Shown here piece by piece: positions 8,267 through 15,864 of a stretch of DNA of 64,000 bases. The notes beneath the pieces were generated by a model. The model saw only the letters and a program-made list of their open reading frames with translations, did no database searches and was not told the DNA's origin. The stretch is taken from assembly GCA_028281445.1 (NCBI GenBank), contig JANQJW010000091.1, forward strand, positions 1 to 64,000, read 5' to 3'. The translations under genes were made by a program, and so were the position numbers. The stretch comes from Planctomycetota bacterium. GTDB taxonomy: Bacteria; Planctomycetota; PLA2; JAEUHO01. Each line of letters opens with the position of its first letter. The stretch's first letter is position 1.

Positions 8267-8890
8267 GTGCGACACACGATCCTGTTGGCAGCCGGCCTCG
8301 GCCTGGCCGCGCTCGTGTCCACCCTCGGAGCCTCGCCGCTCCAGGCCGACGAGTCTCCTGCCCCTGCCGCATCCGAGCAGGCGCCGTCGCGCGGTCTGAT
8401 GCCCGCGTTGCGCGCGGCCGACGCGGATCGCGACGGCACCGTGACCGCCGAAGAGTGGGCGGCCCACCTCAAGACGCTCACCGACGGCTTTGCGAAGCTC
8501 GACGCCGACGGCGATGGTGCCGTACGCACGGCCGAGCTCCCGCGCCGGCCGCGCGCACGCCGCATGCGCGACCGTCGCGCCGGGCCGCAGCCCGGCCAGC
8601 CTCCCGAATTCCATCGCGCCCATGCGGGTCCCGGCGGTCCCCCTCCCCCGCCGCACCCCCCCCGCGGGCAACCTCCGGGTCGTCGGGGCCCGCTCGGACC
8701 GCACGGACACCTGCCGCCGCAAGCGGGTGGTCCGGACCGGCCGAGGCCCCCCGCCGGGCGCGATGGACCCCATTCCCGGGCACACGAACGCGGTCCGCGG
8801 CCCAAGCCCGAGGCCGCCGGTCTCGAGGCCCGTCTCGATCGGTTGATCCGCACTCTCGAGGCGTTGCTCGAGAAGCGGGACGGCAGGTAG
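8267..8890 (+). CDS. Secreted EF-hand, proline-rich protein
   Basis: This is an exported protein of about 207 aa. An N-terminal signal peptide ends near the Ala-Asp after PLQ. Two EF-hand calcium loops follow, DADRDGTVTAEE (about 52-63) and DADGDGAVRTAE (about 79-90), then about 90 residues dominated by Pro, Gly, Arg and His and a short C-terminal helix (LEARLDRLIRTLEALLEKR). The GTG at 8267 is preferred over the ATG at 8261 because the GGAAGGAG site ends at 8260 and leaves no spacing for the ATG. It is divergent from the two-component system, whose kinase has a similarly Pro/Gly/Arg-rich sensor region. The function is unknown; a calcium- or metal-responsive envelope role is a guess. Confidence 0.75.
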   Translation: MRHTILLAAGLGLAALVSTLGASPLQADESPAPAASEQAPSRGLMPALRAADADRDGTVTAEEWAAHLKTLTDGFAKLDADGDGAVRTAELPRRPRARRMRDRRAGPQPGQPPEFHRAHAGPGGPPPPPHPPRGQPPGRRGPLGPHGHLPPQAGGPDRPRPPAGRDGPHSRAHERGPRPKPEAAGLEARLDRLIRTLEALLEKRDGR

Positions 8891-9214
8891 AGCCCGAGAA
8901 ACAGATTCCGCCCGGGGCGCATCCTCCCCGGTTGGACGGGGTGCGGCGCGTCTTCCCACGCTCGGCGCGCCGTACCCCACCTCTTGGGCCTCCTGGTTCT
9001 CGTCGGCGCTGCGTCTCATCGGCCTCGCGTGGCCAACCACGCCACGGCCTCTTCGACTTTGCGGCGACTTCGCCCCAGAAGGCCCAAGCCGCAAGCGTGA
9101 GATGAACGCGGCTGGCGCAAACCCCTCCCGGATTCTCTAGAATCGGGCCGTTGCGCATGGAGGGGCACCCGCATCCCCGATCATGCACCACTCGCAATCG
9201 GGAGGTGGGGAGTG
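8891..9214. other. Intergenic region of 324 nt, no gene recognised
   Basis: I see no credible coding sequence, RNA gene or terminator here. The only structure is an imperfect inverted repeat at 9127-9148 and the ribosome-binding site of the next gene (GGAGGTGG, 9201-9208). Confidence 0.6.
9127..9148 (+). promoter_or_regulatory. Inverted repeat with -10-like TAGAAT
   Basis: GATTCT-CT-AGAATC is flanked by CCC and GGG, giving a near-perfect stem with one bulge. The hexamer TAGAAT is close to a sigma-70 -10 box and lies about 75 nt before the next start codon. No good -35 box is seen at the usual distance. Confidence 0.3.
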
Positions 9215-10525
9215 ATGAAACGGGTCCTGTACGCCGCCGTTCTGTTAGCGGCCGTGATGTTGGCGGCACCGGTCCAGGCCGACGAGAGCCGCGACCTCGA
9301 GCGGCTGGCTTCGATGTTCCGGGCCAAGGAGCCGGGCAAGATGCTCGAGTGGCTGAAGATGGGCATCGTCGACGTCGACGAAGACAACATCAGTCTCGCG
9401 CGCAAGGCGTGCGCCATGCTCGAGCGGTATGCCCGGGCCACGACGTTGGCCAACGACGGCGACGGCACCACGTCCGCCCTGATCGAGTGGTTCGAGGAGA
9501 AGGCTGAGAAGATCCTGAAGAAGTCGCCCAAGAAGCCGAGCGCCTACCGCGCCAAGGCGTATGTCTTGAGCGCGCGCGCGAAGTGCGAGATCGCAGCGGT
9601 ACGGTTCAAAGGTCCGGGCCCCTGGGAGGAGTGCGCCACGCTCTGCCTGAAGGCGGCCGAGCTCAGCAAGACGAAGAAGGCGCTCTACACGGCCCATGCC
9701 GTGGGGTACTACAACGACTGGTATCCGCATGCCGGCGACCGGCAGGCCGAGGTCCAGAAGCTGGCCCGCGACACGGCCAAGCAGGGTCTCGCCTCGCATC
9801 CCGACGATCCCTACTTGAAGGCGGCTGTCGGCAACTCCTACCTCGCGGAGGCCCAAGCGCATGTCGCGGCCAAGCGCAAGGGCCCTGCCAAGAAGACGCT
9901 GCAGGCAGCACTCGAAGCGCTTGAACCCTCGGGCGAACTGCCCAAGGGACCGAAGGGCAGCGAACAAGCCGGTGCGTACAACCATGTGCTCACCTTCGCG
10001 CTGGCCAACAAGATCAGGGTCAAAGGTGAGTACATCGCCTCGGAGAAGAACTCGTCGGAATGGCAGATCTGCTACCCCCGAGGCACGGGCTGGAAGTACG
10101 CCGTCGGGGGCGGGTTCGACGGTGTCTGGAACATCTCGCGCGATACGGACTGGGGGAAGTGCCGCATCCTGATGAACCAGTACTCATGGGACACCCTCTA
10201 CGGCGAGGCCGAAGTCGGTGGCGACAACACCACGGGCGTCGCCGAGCACGGCAGCAAGGAGATGCTCGGCAGCTTCTCCAAGATCGACAAGCACAAGAAG
10301 AAGATCAAAGGCAAGCTCAACCGGCAGACGAAGAAGACGGCTGGATACGACATCCGCGGACTCGACGAGGACGACGAACCGTTCCGCGTACGCGGCTGGT
10401 ACTTCAAGGGCTGCGAGCATCGCAAGACCTATGCGCTCCTCGTGATGTGGTGGGGCGACGCGCCGGCCATCGATCCCGAAGTGGACTTCATCCTCAAGAA
10501 GCTGCGCGAACGAGAGAAGAAGTAG
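9215..10525 (+). CDS. Secreted TPR-like protein of unknown function
   Basis: This is an exported 436-aa protein with an N-terminal signal peptide (hydrophobic stretch then AAPVQADE). Residues about 60-260 are helical with TPR-like spacing (paired helices containing AYRAKAYVLSARAKCEIA and YLKAAVGNSYLAEAQAH). The C-terminal part (about 275-435) is a compact Trp/Tyr-rich domain with WQICYPRGTGWKY and a closing LLVMWWGDAPAIDP segment that I do not recognise. Lysine-rich patches occur between the halves. The ATG at 9215 follows GGAGGTGG at good spacing; a GTG at 9212 is also possible. Forty-seven nt separate it from the next gene on the same strand, so the two may be co-transcribed. Confidence 0.7.
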   Translation: MKRVLYAAVLLAAVMLAAPVQADESRDLERLASMFRAKEPGKMLEWLKMGIVDVDEDNISLARKACAMLERYARATTLANDGDGTTSALIEWFEEKAEKILKKSPKKPSAYRAKAYVLSARAKCEIAAVRFKGPGPWEECATLCLKAAELSKTKKALYTAHAVGYYNDWYPHAGDRQAEVQKLARDTAKQGLASHPDDPYLKAAVGNSYLAEAQAHVAAKRKGPAKKTLQAALEALEPSGELPKGPKGSEQAGAYNHVLTFALANKIRVKGEYIASEKNSSEWQICYPRGTGWKYAVGGGFDGVWNISRDTDWGKCRILMNQYSWDTLYGEAEVGGDNTTGVAEHGSKEMLGSFSKIDKHKKKIKGKLNRQTKKTAGYDIRGLDEDDEPFRVRGWYFKGCEHRKTYALLVMWWGDAPAIDPEVDFILKKLREREKK

Positions 10526-10572
10526 CCGCCAACAGCGGCGCCGCCGGGACGTAGGTGGGCCGAGGAGGCCCC

Positions 10573-11814
10573 ATGCCCCAGGCCCGGACCGCGCTGCTGG
10601 CGCTGCTGCTCGTGCCCCTGACGGCGCTCCCCGCCGTCGCGAAGGAGAAGGCTGCGCAGCAGCGCGCCGTGAAGGCGCACGAGCGCGACGAGACGATCCA
10701 ACGCGGCCTGCGCTACCTCGGCAAGCGCGTCTTCCGGCTGCCGGACGCAAGCGGTACGCCGCGCAAGCCGTTCACCGTAGCGGTCACGGGCGTCGTCGAT
10801 CTCCTGGCACGTGACGGCAAGGGCATTCGGACGGACGGAAAGCAGAACCGGGTCGACATGGCCCGCAAGTACCTCGCGCAGTACGTCACCACGGTCGAAC
10901 GCCGCACCGCGGACGACGCGCAGCTCCCCGCTCGCCACGGGCTGGCAGACTCGAGGTCGATCATCCAGTACACGTGGCCGCTCTCGATGAGCGCCATCTT
11001 CTTCGGCGAGCTGCACGCGCGCGGGCGCCACAAGGGACAGGCCAGGCGCGTGCTTCGAAAGACCGGACGTCTGTTTCGTGAGGCCCAACAGGAGAACGGC
11101 GGCTGGGGGCACGGGCGCGTGCAGTCGGGCGAGCCCAAGGGCGAGGGGTTGCTAGCGGGCATGGACGGCTACCCGAACACACTGTTGGCTTCGACGAACT
11201 GCGTCGCGATGAGCCTTGGGCTTACGCACGCGCTGCTCGATGACGAAACCGCTGCGTGCATTCCCGCCACCCGTGCGTACTTCGGCAAGGCGCAGCTCAG
11301 CAACGGCAACTTCCCCTACGATCCGAGCCAGCGATCCGCGCACCGCGCGTTGACGGGCGTCAGTCGCACGGCTGGATCCGCATACGCCTTGTTCACGCTG
11401 GGCATGGCCTGGCGCGATCCGGTAATGGCGCGATCGCTGTCCTTCATCGACGAGCACTTCGAGTACCTGTCCGAAGGACACGGTTCGTCGACGCTGAACC
11501 TCATGCACGCAGCCCTGCTCCAGAAGGCGCGTGGCAGGGCCCACTGGGAGCGCTTCAAGCGGGCCTTCTTCCGTCGGATCCTGGACAAACAGACGGATGA
11601 CGGGTCCATGGCCTGCATCTGCCAGGGCAAGGCTTTCGGATCGACCAATGACTCGCAGAAACTGGGCCTGGGGGGCGGCCTGTTCGGCGACTCGACGGCT
11701 GCGTACGTCACCGCGATCCACACGCTGATCTTGCTGCTGGATCGGACCGATCTACGTCTCTTGAGGGGCCCCAGACCCCAGCAAAATGGGCCCGCGCCCG
11801 TTACGCCGCGTTAG
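10573..11814 (+). CDS. Secreted alpha/alpha-toroid protein (prenyltransferase/terpenoid cyclase fold)
   Basis: This is an exported protein of 413 aa with a signal peptide ending at about PAVAKE. The mature part has repeated helix pairs and segments such as FREAQQENGGWGHG and KAQLSNGNFPYDPS, which resemble the repeat signature of the alpha/alpha barrels of prenyltransferases, squalene-hopene cyclases and planctomycete secreted relatives. It lacks the DxDD catalytic motif of hopene cyclase and is too short for that enzyme, so cyclase activity is not supported. The start is set by GAGGAGG just upstream of the ATG at 10573. It lies directly upstream of the squalene synthase gene (180-nt gap), but a link to hopanoid synthesis is unproven. 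Confidence 0.65.
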   Translation: MPQARTALLALLLVPLTALPAVAKEKAAQQRAVKAHERDETIQRGLRYLGKRVFRLPDASGTPRKPFTVAVTGVVDLLARDGKGIRTDGKQNRVDMARKYLAQYVTTVERRTADDAQLPARHGLADSRSIIQYTWPLSMSAIFFGELHARGRHKGQARRVLRKTGRLFREAQQENGGWGHGRVQSGEPKGEGLLAGMDGYPNTLLASTNCVAMSLGLTHALLDDETAACIPATRAYFGKAQLSNGNFPYDPSQRSAHRALTGVSRTAGSAYALFTLGMAWRDPVMARSLSFIDEHFEYLSEGHGSSTLNLMHAALLQKARGRAHWERFKRAFFRRILDKQTDDGSMACICQGKAFGSTNDSQKLGLGGGLFGDSTAAYVTAIHTLILLLDRTDLRLLRGPRPQQNGPAPVTPR

Positions 11815-11994
11815 GCACAGGGGGCGCGGCACGGCTGCGGGACCCTACGGCAGGATGCTAGGATCTCGCCCGCTACGGAGGCACCGGATCGGGCAGCAAA
11901 CGCAGGAAGCTGCAACCCACGGCCAGGGGCGTACGTCAGGGGTGGCATACGGAACCCAGCCGAGGCTGCGACTCGGTACATACGGGGACTTGGC

Positions 11995-12936
11995 GTGAAC
12001 GCGGACCACACGGCAGCCCAGCTTGACGAGCTGCTCGAGAACACCAGCCGGACATTCGCCCTGACCATCCCGCTCCTGCCGGAGCCGACCCGGCGCGCGG
12101 TGACGACGGCGTATCTGCTGTTCCGCATCGCGGACACGTTCGAAGACGCGACGCGCTGGTCGGTGACGCAGCGCACGTCGGCCCTGCAGGACTTCGCCGA
12201 GCTGCTGCACGAGCCCACCGCCCAGCACTCCGAGAGCCTCGCCCGGGCCTGGGTAGCAAATCCGCCGGTCGAGCACGACGGCTATGTCGACCTGCTCGGC
12301 AAGACCCCCATCGTGATGGAGGCATTCCGCGACCTCCAGTCGACCTCCCGCGCGATCATCCGCCGCCACGTCGAGCGCACGGTGCACGGCATGAGCGGGT
12401 ACGTCTCGCGTGCACGCGACGCCGACTCGCTGAAGCTGCGCGACCTGCATGACCTCCGTGAGTACTGCTACGTCGTCGCCGGCATCGTCGGTGAGATGCT
12501 GACGGAGCTCTACTGCGACATCCATGGCGACATCTCCGCCGAGGCGCGCTACCTCTACAAGCGCGCGCGCTACTACGGCGAAGGTCTCCAGCTCACGAAC
12601 ATCTTGAAGGATTCCGCGACCGACGCGACAGAAGGCCGCACCTTCCTTCCGAAGACGCTGCAGCGCAGCCGTGTGTTCGCGCTTGCGCGCCGCGACCTCG
12701 AGCTCGCAGAGGAGTATCTCCACGCGCTCCAGCGCACGCGCGCCCCGCGCGGCCTGCTTGCGTTCAACGCCCTGCCGCTGCTACTGGCGTGGGCCACGCT
12801 CGATCGCGTCGAAGAACAGGGTCCGGGCGCCAAGCTCTCACGCCCCGAGGTATTCGACATCGTCGCGAAGATGGAGGCCGCGCTCGAGAGCGGCGCCCCC
12901 ATCTCCGGTCGGCGGGAGAAGGTTGCTCCGGTCTAG
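11995..12936 (+). CDS. sqs: Squalene synthase (one-enzyme type)
   Basis: This 313-aa protein is of the squalene/phytoene synthase family that joins two farnesyl diphosphates. The first aspartate motif DTFED is at residues 47-51, preceded by TSRTFALTIPLLP. The second, DSATD, is at 206-210 in GLQLTNILKDSATD. The segment YCYVVAGIVGEML (157-169) is typical of squalene synthases that also carry out the NADPH-dependent reduction, rather than of the bacterial HpnC/HpnD pair. No hpnC, hpnD or hpnE is visible nearby, which supports a one-enzyme route. The start is GTG. The stop codon overlaps the convergent hpnG stop (CTAG). It feeds squalene to the cyclase encoded at 15865-17847. Confidence 0.85.
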   Translation: MNADHTAAQLDELLENTSRTFALTIPLLPEPTRRAVTTAYLLFRIADTFEDATRWSVTQRTSALQDFAELLHEPTAQHSESLARAWVANPPVEHDGYVDLLGKTPIVMEAFRDLQSTSRAIIRRHVERTVHGMSGYVSRARDADSLKLRDLHDLREYCYVVAGIVGEMLTELYCDIHGDISAEARYLYKRARYYGEGLQLTNILKDSATDATEGRTFLPKTLQRSRVFALARRDLELAEEYLHALQRTRAPRGLLAFNALPLLLAWATLDRVEEQGPGAKLSRPEVFDIVAKMEAALESGAPISGRREKVAPV

Positions 12937-13610
12937 GACCGGCGCGGGATCGCCACCAAAGCGGCATCGCGCAACGCGCGCGAACAACGGTCGATCCGCC
13001 GCTTCAACGCGACGAGGATCTTCCAGCGCTTCGGTCGCAGCAACGCTGAGCGCACCACCGCCCAGCGGCTCATCGAGCCGTCCTCGCGAAAGCACGTCTT
13101 CAGGAAGGCCGGCATCGACTCGCTCACCGTGTCGCTGACGGTGCGTAAGACGAGATACGGCACGCCGCGCCGCCCGGCGACCTCGGCCATTGCGGCCGCC
13201 TCCAGGTCGACGGCAACCGCGTCGCGGCCGAGCTCGTCGGCCAACGCCTGCTTCGCCTCGGCGGACGCCGCCACGCGCGGAATGCTGACGAGCCGTCCCC
13301 GTCGGCCGAACGCAGGCGGCAGCCGTCCGAGCCACGCCGCAGCCGGCGCCGGCGCGTCGCCGTCGGGTGTCCCGACGCGGTCCGGCACGATCAGATCCGC
13401 GGGCCCAAGGTCGTCGCGGAGTCCGCCGCAGACGCCGAGGATCAAAAGGGCGGCGGGCTGGTGCCGTTCGATCAACCGCTCGAGCGTCGCAGCGGCACGC
13501 GCGGCGGTCTCGCCGACAACGGCCAGCGTCACAGGGTCCTCGAGACCGCTTGATCGCAGCGCGGCGAGCTCTTCCCGCATCGGCGCGACGATCAGCAGCT
13601 TGTCCCTCAT
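12933..13610 (-). CDS. hpnG: Hopanoid-associated phosphorylase HpnG
   Basis: This is a purine-nucleoside-phosphorylase-fold enzyme. In hopanoid producers HpnG removes adenine from adenosylhopane, giving the phosphoribosyl intermediate for C35 side chains. Motifs seen from the ATG at 13610 are a GVCGGL loop (59-64), VDLEAAAMAEVA (134-145, containing the conserved acidic residue of the nucleoside site) and RTVSD (156-160). The 225-aa length is normal. The ATG overlaps the stop of hpnA in an ATGA, so it is translated in the hpnH-hpnA-hpnG operon. It is last in that operon and ends on top of the squalene synthase stop. Confidence 0.85.
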   Translation of the reverse strand: MRDKLLIVAPMREELAALRSSGLEDPVTLAVVGETAARAAATLERLIERHQPAALLILGVCGGLRDDLGPADLIVPDRVGTPDGDAPAPAAAWLGRLPPAFGRRGRLVSIPRVAASAEAKQALADELGRDAVAVDLEAAAMAEVAGRRGVPYLVLRTVSDTVSESMPAFLKTCFREDGSMSRWAVVRSALLRPKRWKILVALKRRIDRCSRALRDAALVAIPRRS

Positions 13611-14590
13611 GCCTTCACGTACCCGTTCTCGCGGAACCAATCGACGGCGCGCGCAAGCGCATCGCGGATCGAGGACTGTGGCATGCCGAGCTCGCGCACG
13701 GCCTTGCTGCCGTCGAAGAACATCATGTACTTCGACATGCGCACGCCTTCGAGCGGGACGCTCGGCTCGCGTCCGCGCAGGCGCGCCAGACCCGTGTCGA
13801 CGGCTGCCGCCATCAGGGGAATCGCGCGCGGCAGGCGCACCCGCGGCGCAGAAAGCCCCGTGATGTCGGCGAGGAGATCCAGGATCTCCTTCAGCGTCAT
13901 GTTGCGGTGGCCCAGGATGTACTTCTCGCCGACCTTGCCCTTCTCGGCCGCCAGCAGGTGCCCCTGCGCGACGTCGCGGACGTCCACGAGGTTCAAGCCC
14001 GTCTTGACGTATGCGGGCATCTTGCGGTTGAGGAAGTCGACGATCATCTTGCCCGTGGGCGTCGGTTTGACGTCGAGCTCTCCCACGGGTGTCGACGGGT
14101 TCACGATCACGACCGGCACCCCGCGTGCGGCCGCCTTGTCGGCCTCGCGCTCCGCGAGGTACTTGCTGCGCTTGTAGTTTCCGATCATGCGCTCGAGCGA
14201 CACGGGCGTCTCTTCGTCCGCTGAGCCGCCCTTGACCAGTCCCAAGGCACCGACGGAGCTCGTATAGACGACGCGCTCGACGCCGACGTCCTCGGCAGCC
14301 GACAAGATCGCACGGGTTCCATCGACGTTGGTGCGGATCAGGTCTTCCGGGTCCTTGCAGTAGAGCCGGTAGTCCGCCGCGCAGTGGTAGAGCTGCGCAA
14401 CGCCGTCCATCGCGGCGCGCAGGGAAGCTTCGTCGCGCAGGTCGCCCACCGCACGCTCGATCTCGAGATCTTCGAGGTTGGAGAGATCGCTGCCCTCGCG
14501 AACCAGGCAGCGCACGGCGTCACCGCGCGCCAGAAGCGCGCGCACGACGTGGGCGCCGACGAAACCCGTACCGCCCGTGACGAGGAACAA
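13607..14590 (-). CDS. hpnA: Hopanoid-associated sugar epimerase-like protein HpnA
   Basis: This is an extended short-chain dehydrogenase/epimerase of 327 aa. The NAD(P)-binding glycine motif GGTGFVG is at residues 6-12, a serine pair at 111-112, and the catalytic YxxxK (Y139, K143) is in the GNYKRSKYLAE segment. This matches HpnA, found in most hopanoid clusters but with an unclear biochemical role. The only available start is the TTG at 14590, because an in-frame stop (the hpnH stop) lies 12 nt upstream; the usual N-terminal strand begins right at this codon. It sits between hpnH (12-nt gap) and hpnG (4-nt overlap). Confidence 0.87.
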   Translation of the reverse strand: MFLVTGGTGFVGAHVVRALLARGDAVRCLVREGSDLSNLEDLEIERAVGDLRDEASLRAAMDGVAQLYHCAADYRLYCKDPEDLIRTNVDGTRAILSAAEDVGVERVVYTSSVGALGLVKGGSADEETPVSLERMIGNYKRSKYLAEREADKAAARGVPVVIVNPSTPVGELDVKPTPTGKMIVDFLNRKMPAYVKTGLNLVDVRDVAQGHLLAAEKGKVGEKYILGHRNMTLKEILDLLADITGLSAPRVRLPRAIPLMAAAVDTGLARLRGREPSVPLEGVRMSKYMMFFDGSKAVRELGMPQSSIRDALARAVDWFRENGYVKA

Positions 14591-14602
14591 GCCGCTATCC
14601 CA

Positions 14603-15604
14603 CTACCCGAAAATATTCCACGCCGCCATGCGCAACATGTCCTTGGGGCTCTTGCCGAGGTCCTTGACGACGGAGGCCTCGAAGCCGGAGTGCATGGCGC
14701 AGTTCTGGCACTTGGGGTCGAGGCGCGACTCCCAGTAGTCCCAGTCGGTGCCGTTCCAGAACTCATCCCACGTGTCGTAGAACTTCTCGCCGATGAGGTA
14801 GCAGGGACCCTTCCAACCGTTGGGCGTGTACGTGACCGTGCTCCACGGCGAGCACTTGTAGTCGCGCATGCCGGCGGCGAACTCGAGGAACATCGGCGTC
14901 GACTGCAGCCGGTACTTTTTCGAGATCTCCAGGATGCGCTTGAACTTGCGCTCGGTGTCCTGGCGCGTGAGGAACATGTCCTCCTTGACCGTCTCGTACT
15001 GGTAGCCGGGCGAGATGAGCAGACCGTCGATGCCGAGATCGCTAACGAACTCGCACAGCTCCTCGACCTCGTCGATCTTCGTCTCCTTGAACACGGTCGT
15101 GTTGGTAACGACGTGGTATCCGAGCTTCTTGGCCTTCTTGATCGCTTCGATGGCCTTGTCGAAGACGCCCTTGCGGTCCACGACGTAGTCGTGTGTCTCG
15201 CGCATGCCGTCGAGGTGCACGTTGATGCTCATCCGCTTGTGCGGCGGAATCACGCCGAACACCTTCTCGTCCATCAGCAACGCGTTGGTGCAGAGGTAGA
15301 TGTGGCGCTTGCGCTTGATGATGCCCTCGATCAGCTCAGGCAGCTCGGGGTAGAGGGTGGGCTCTCCGCCGCAAATGGAAACGGCGGGTGCCTGGCTCTC
15401 GTCCACGGCCTGCAGGCACTTCTCGAGCGGCAGACGGTCCTTGAGCTTGCCCGTGTGGCGCTCGGTCGAGCAACCCAGGCACGCCAGGTTGCAGGTGTAG
15501 AGCGGCTCGAGCATGAGCACGAACGGGTAGCGCTTCTGGCGCTTGAGGCCGTTGCGCACCTGGTGCTTGATCATGTCGACGGTGATGTGAACGGGGAATC
15601 GCAT
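14603..15604 (-). CDS. hpnH: Adenosylhopane synthase HpnH (radical SAM)
   Basis: This is a radical S-adenosylmethionine enzyme that adds the 5'-deoxyadenosyl group to diploptene, the first step in making extended (C35) hopanoids. The iron-sulfur motif CX3CX2C is at C38, C42 and C45 (TCNLACLGC). The SAM-binding GGEP is at 79-82, and the C-terminal auxiliary cysteines DPKCQNCAMHSG are near residue 292. The length of 333 aa is typical. It is the first gene of hpnH-hpnA-hpnG. The 260-nt space to the upstream cyclase gene on the same strand probably holds its own promoter. Its presence shows that the organism makes side-chain-bearing hopanoids, not only diploptene. Confidence 0.95.
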   Translation of the reverse strand: MRFPVHITVDMIKHQVRNGLKRQKRYPFVLMLEPLYTCNLACLGCSTERHTGKLKDRLPLEKCLQAVDESQAPAVSICGGEPTLYPELPELIEGIIKRKRHIYLCTNALLMDEKVFGVIPPHKRMSINVHLDGMRETHDYVVDRKGVFDKAIEAIKKAKKLGYHVVTNTTVFKETKIDEVEELCEFVSDLGIDGLLISPGYQYETVKEDMFLTRQDTERKFKRILEISKKYRLQSTPMFLEFAAGMRDYKCSPWSTVTYTPNGWKGPCYLIGEKFYDTWDEFWNGTDWDYWESRLDPKCQNCAMHSGFEASVVKDLGKSPKDMLRMAAWNIFG

Positions 15605-15864
15605 TGGAGGCTAGTCCGCATGTTGCATGAAGCGCGCGTCATGGACAACACGAGCGTTGACCGTACAACGCGTTGAGTCCGCTTCGGCTGCACTCGAGAA
15701 ATCTACAGGGTGTCCTCGCGCCGGATTCGGGCACGAGGTCGAAGCCGAGGTTCCGAGGCGATGCCGATGAGCATCGCCGAGCGGTTCTCGGCAAAGAGAT
15801 CGGGTTCGAAGACAAGCGAGGACCGCGCGATTCCACGTCAGTTCATACAACATGCGGGCTCGTC

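Noticed and set aside
10573..11814. A second squalene-hopene cyclase
   Set aside because: It has a signal peptide, lacks DxDDTA and is about 240 residues too short.
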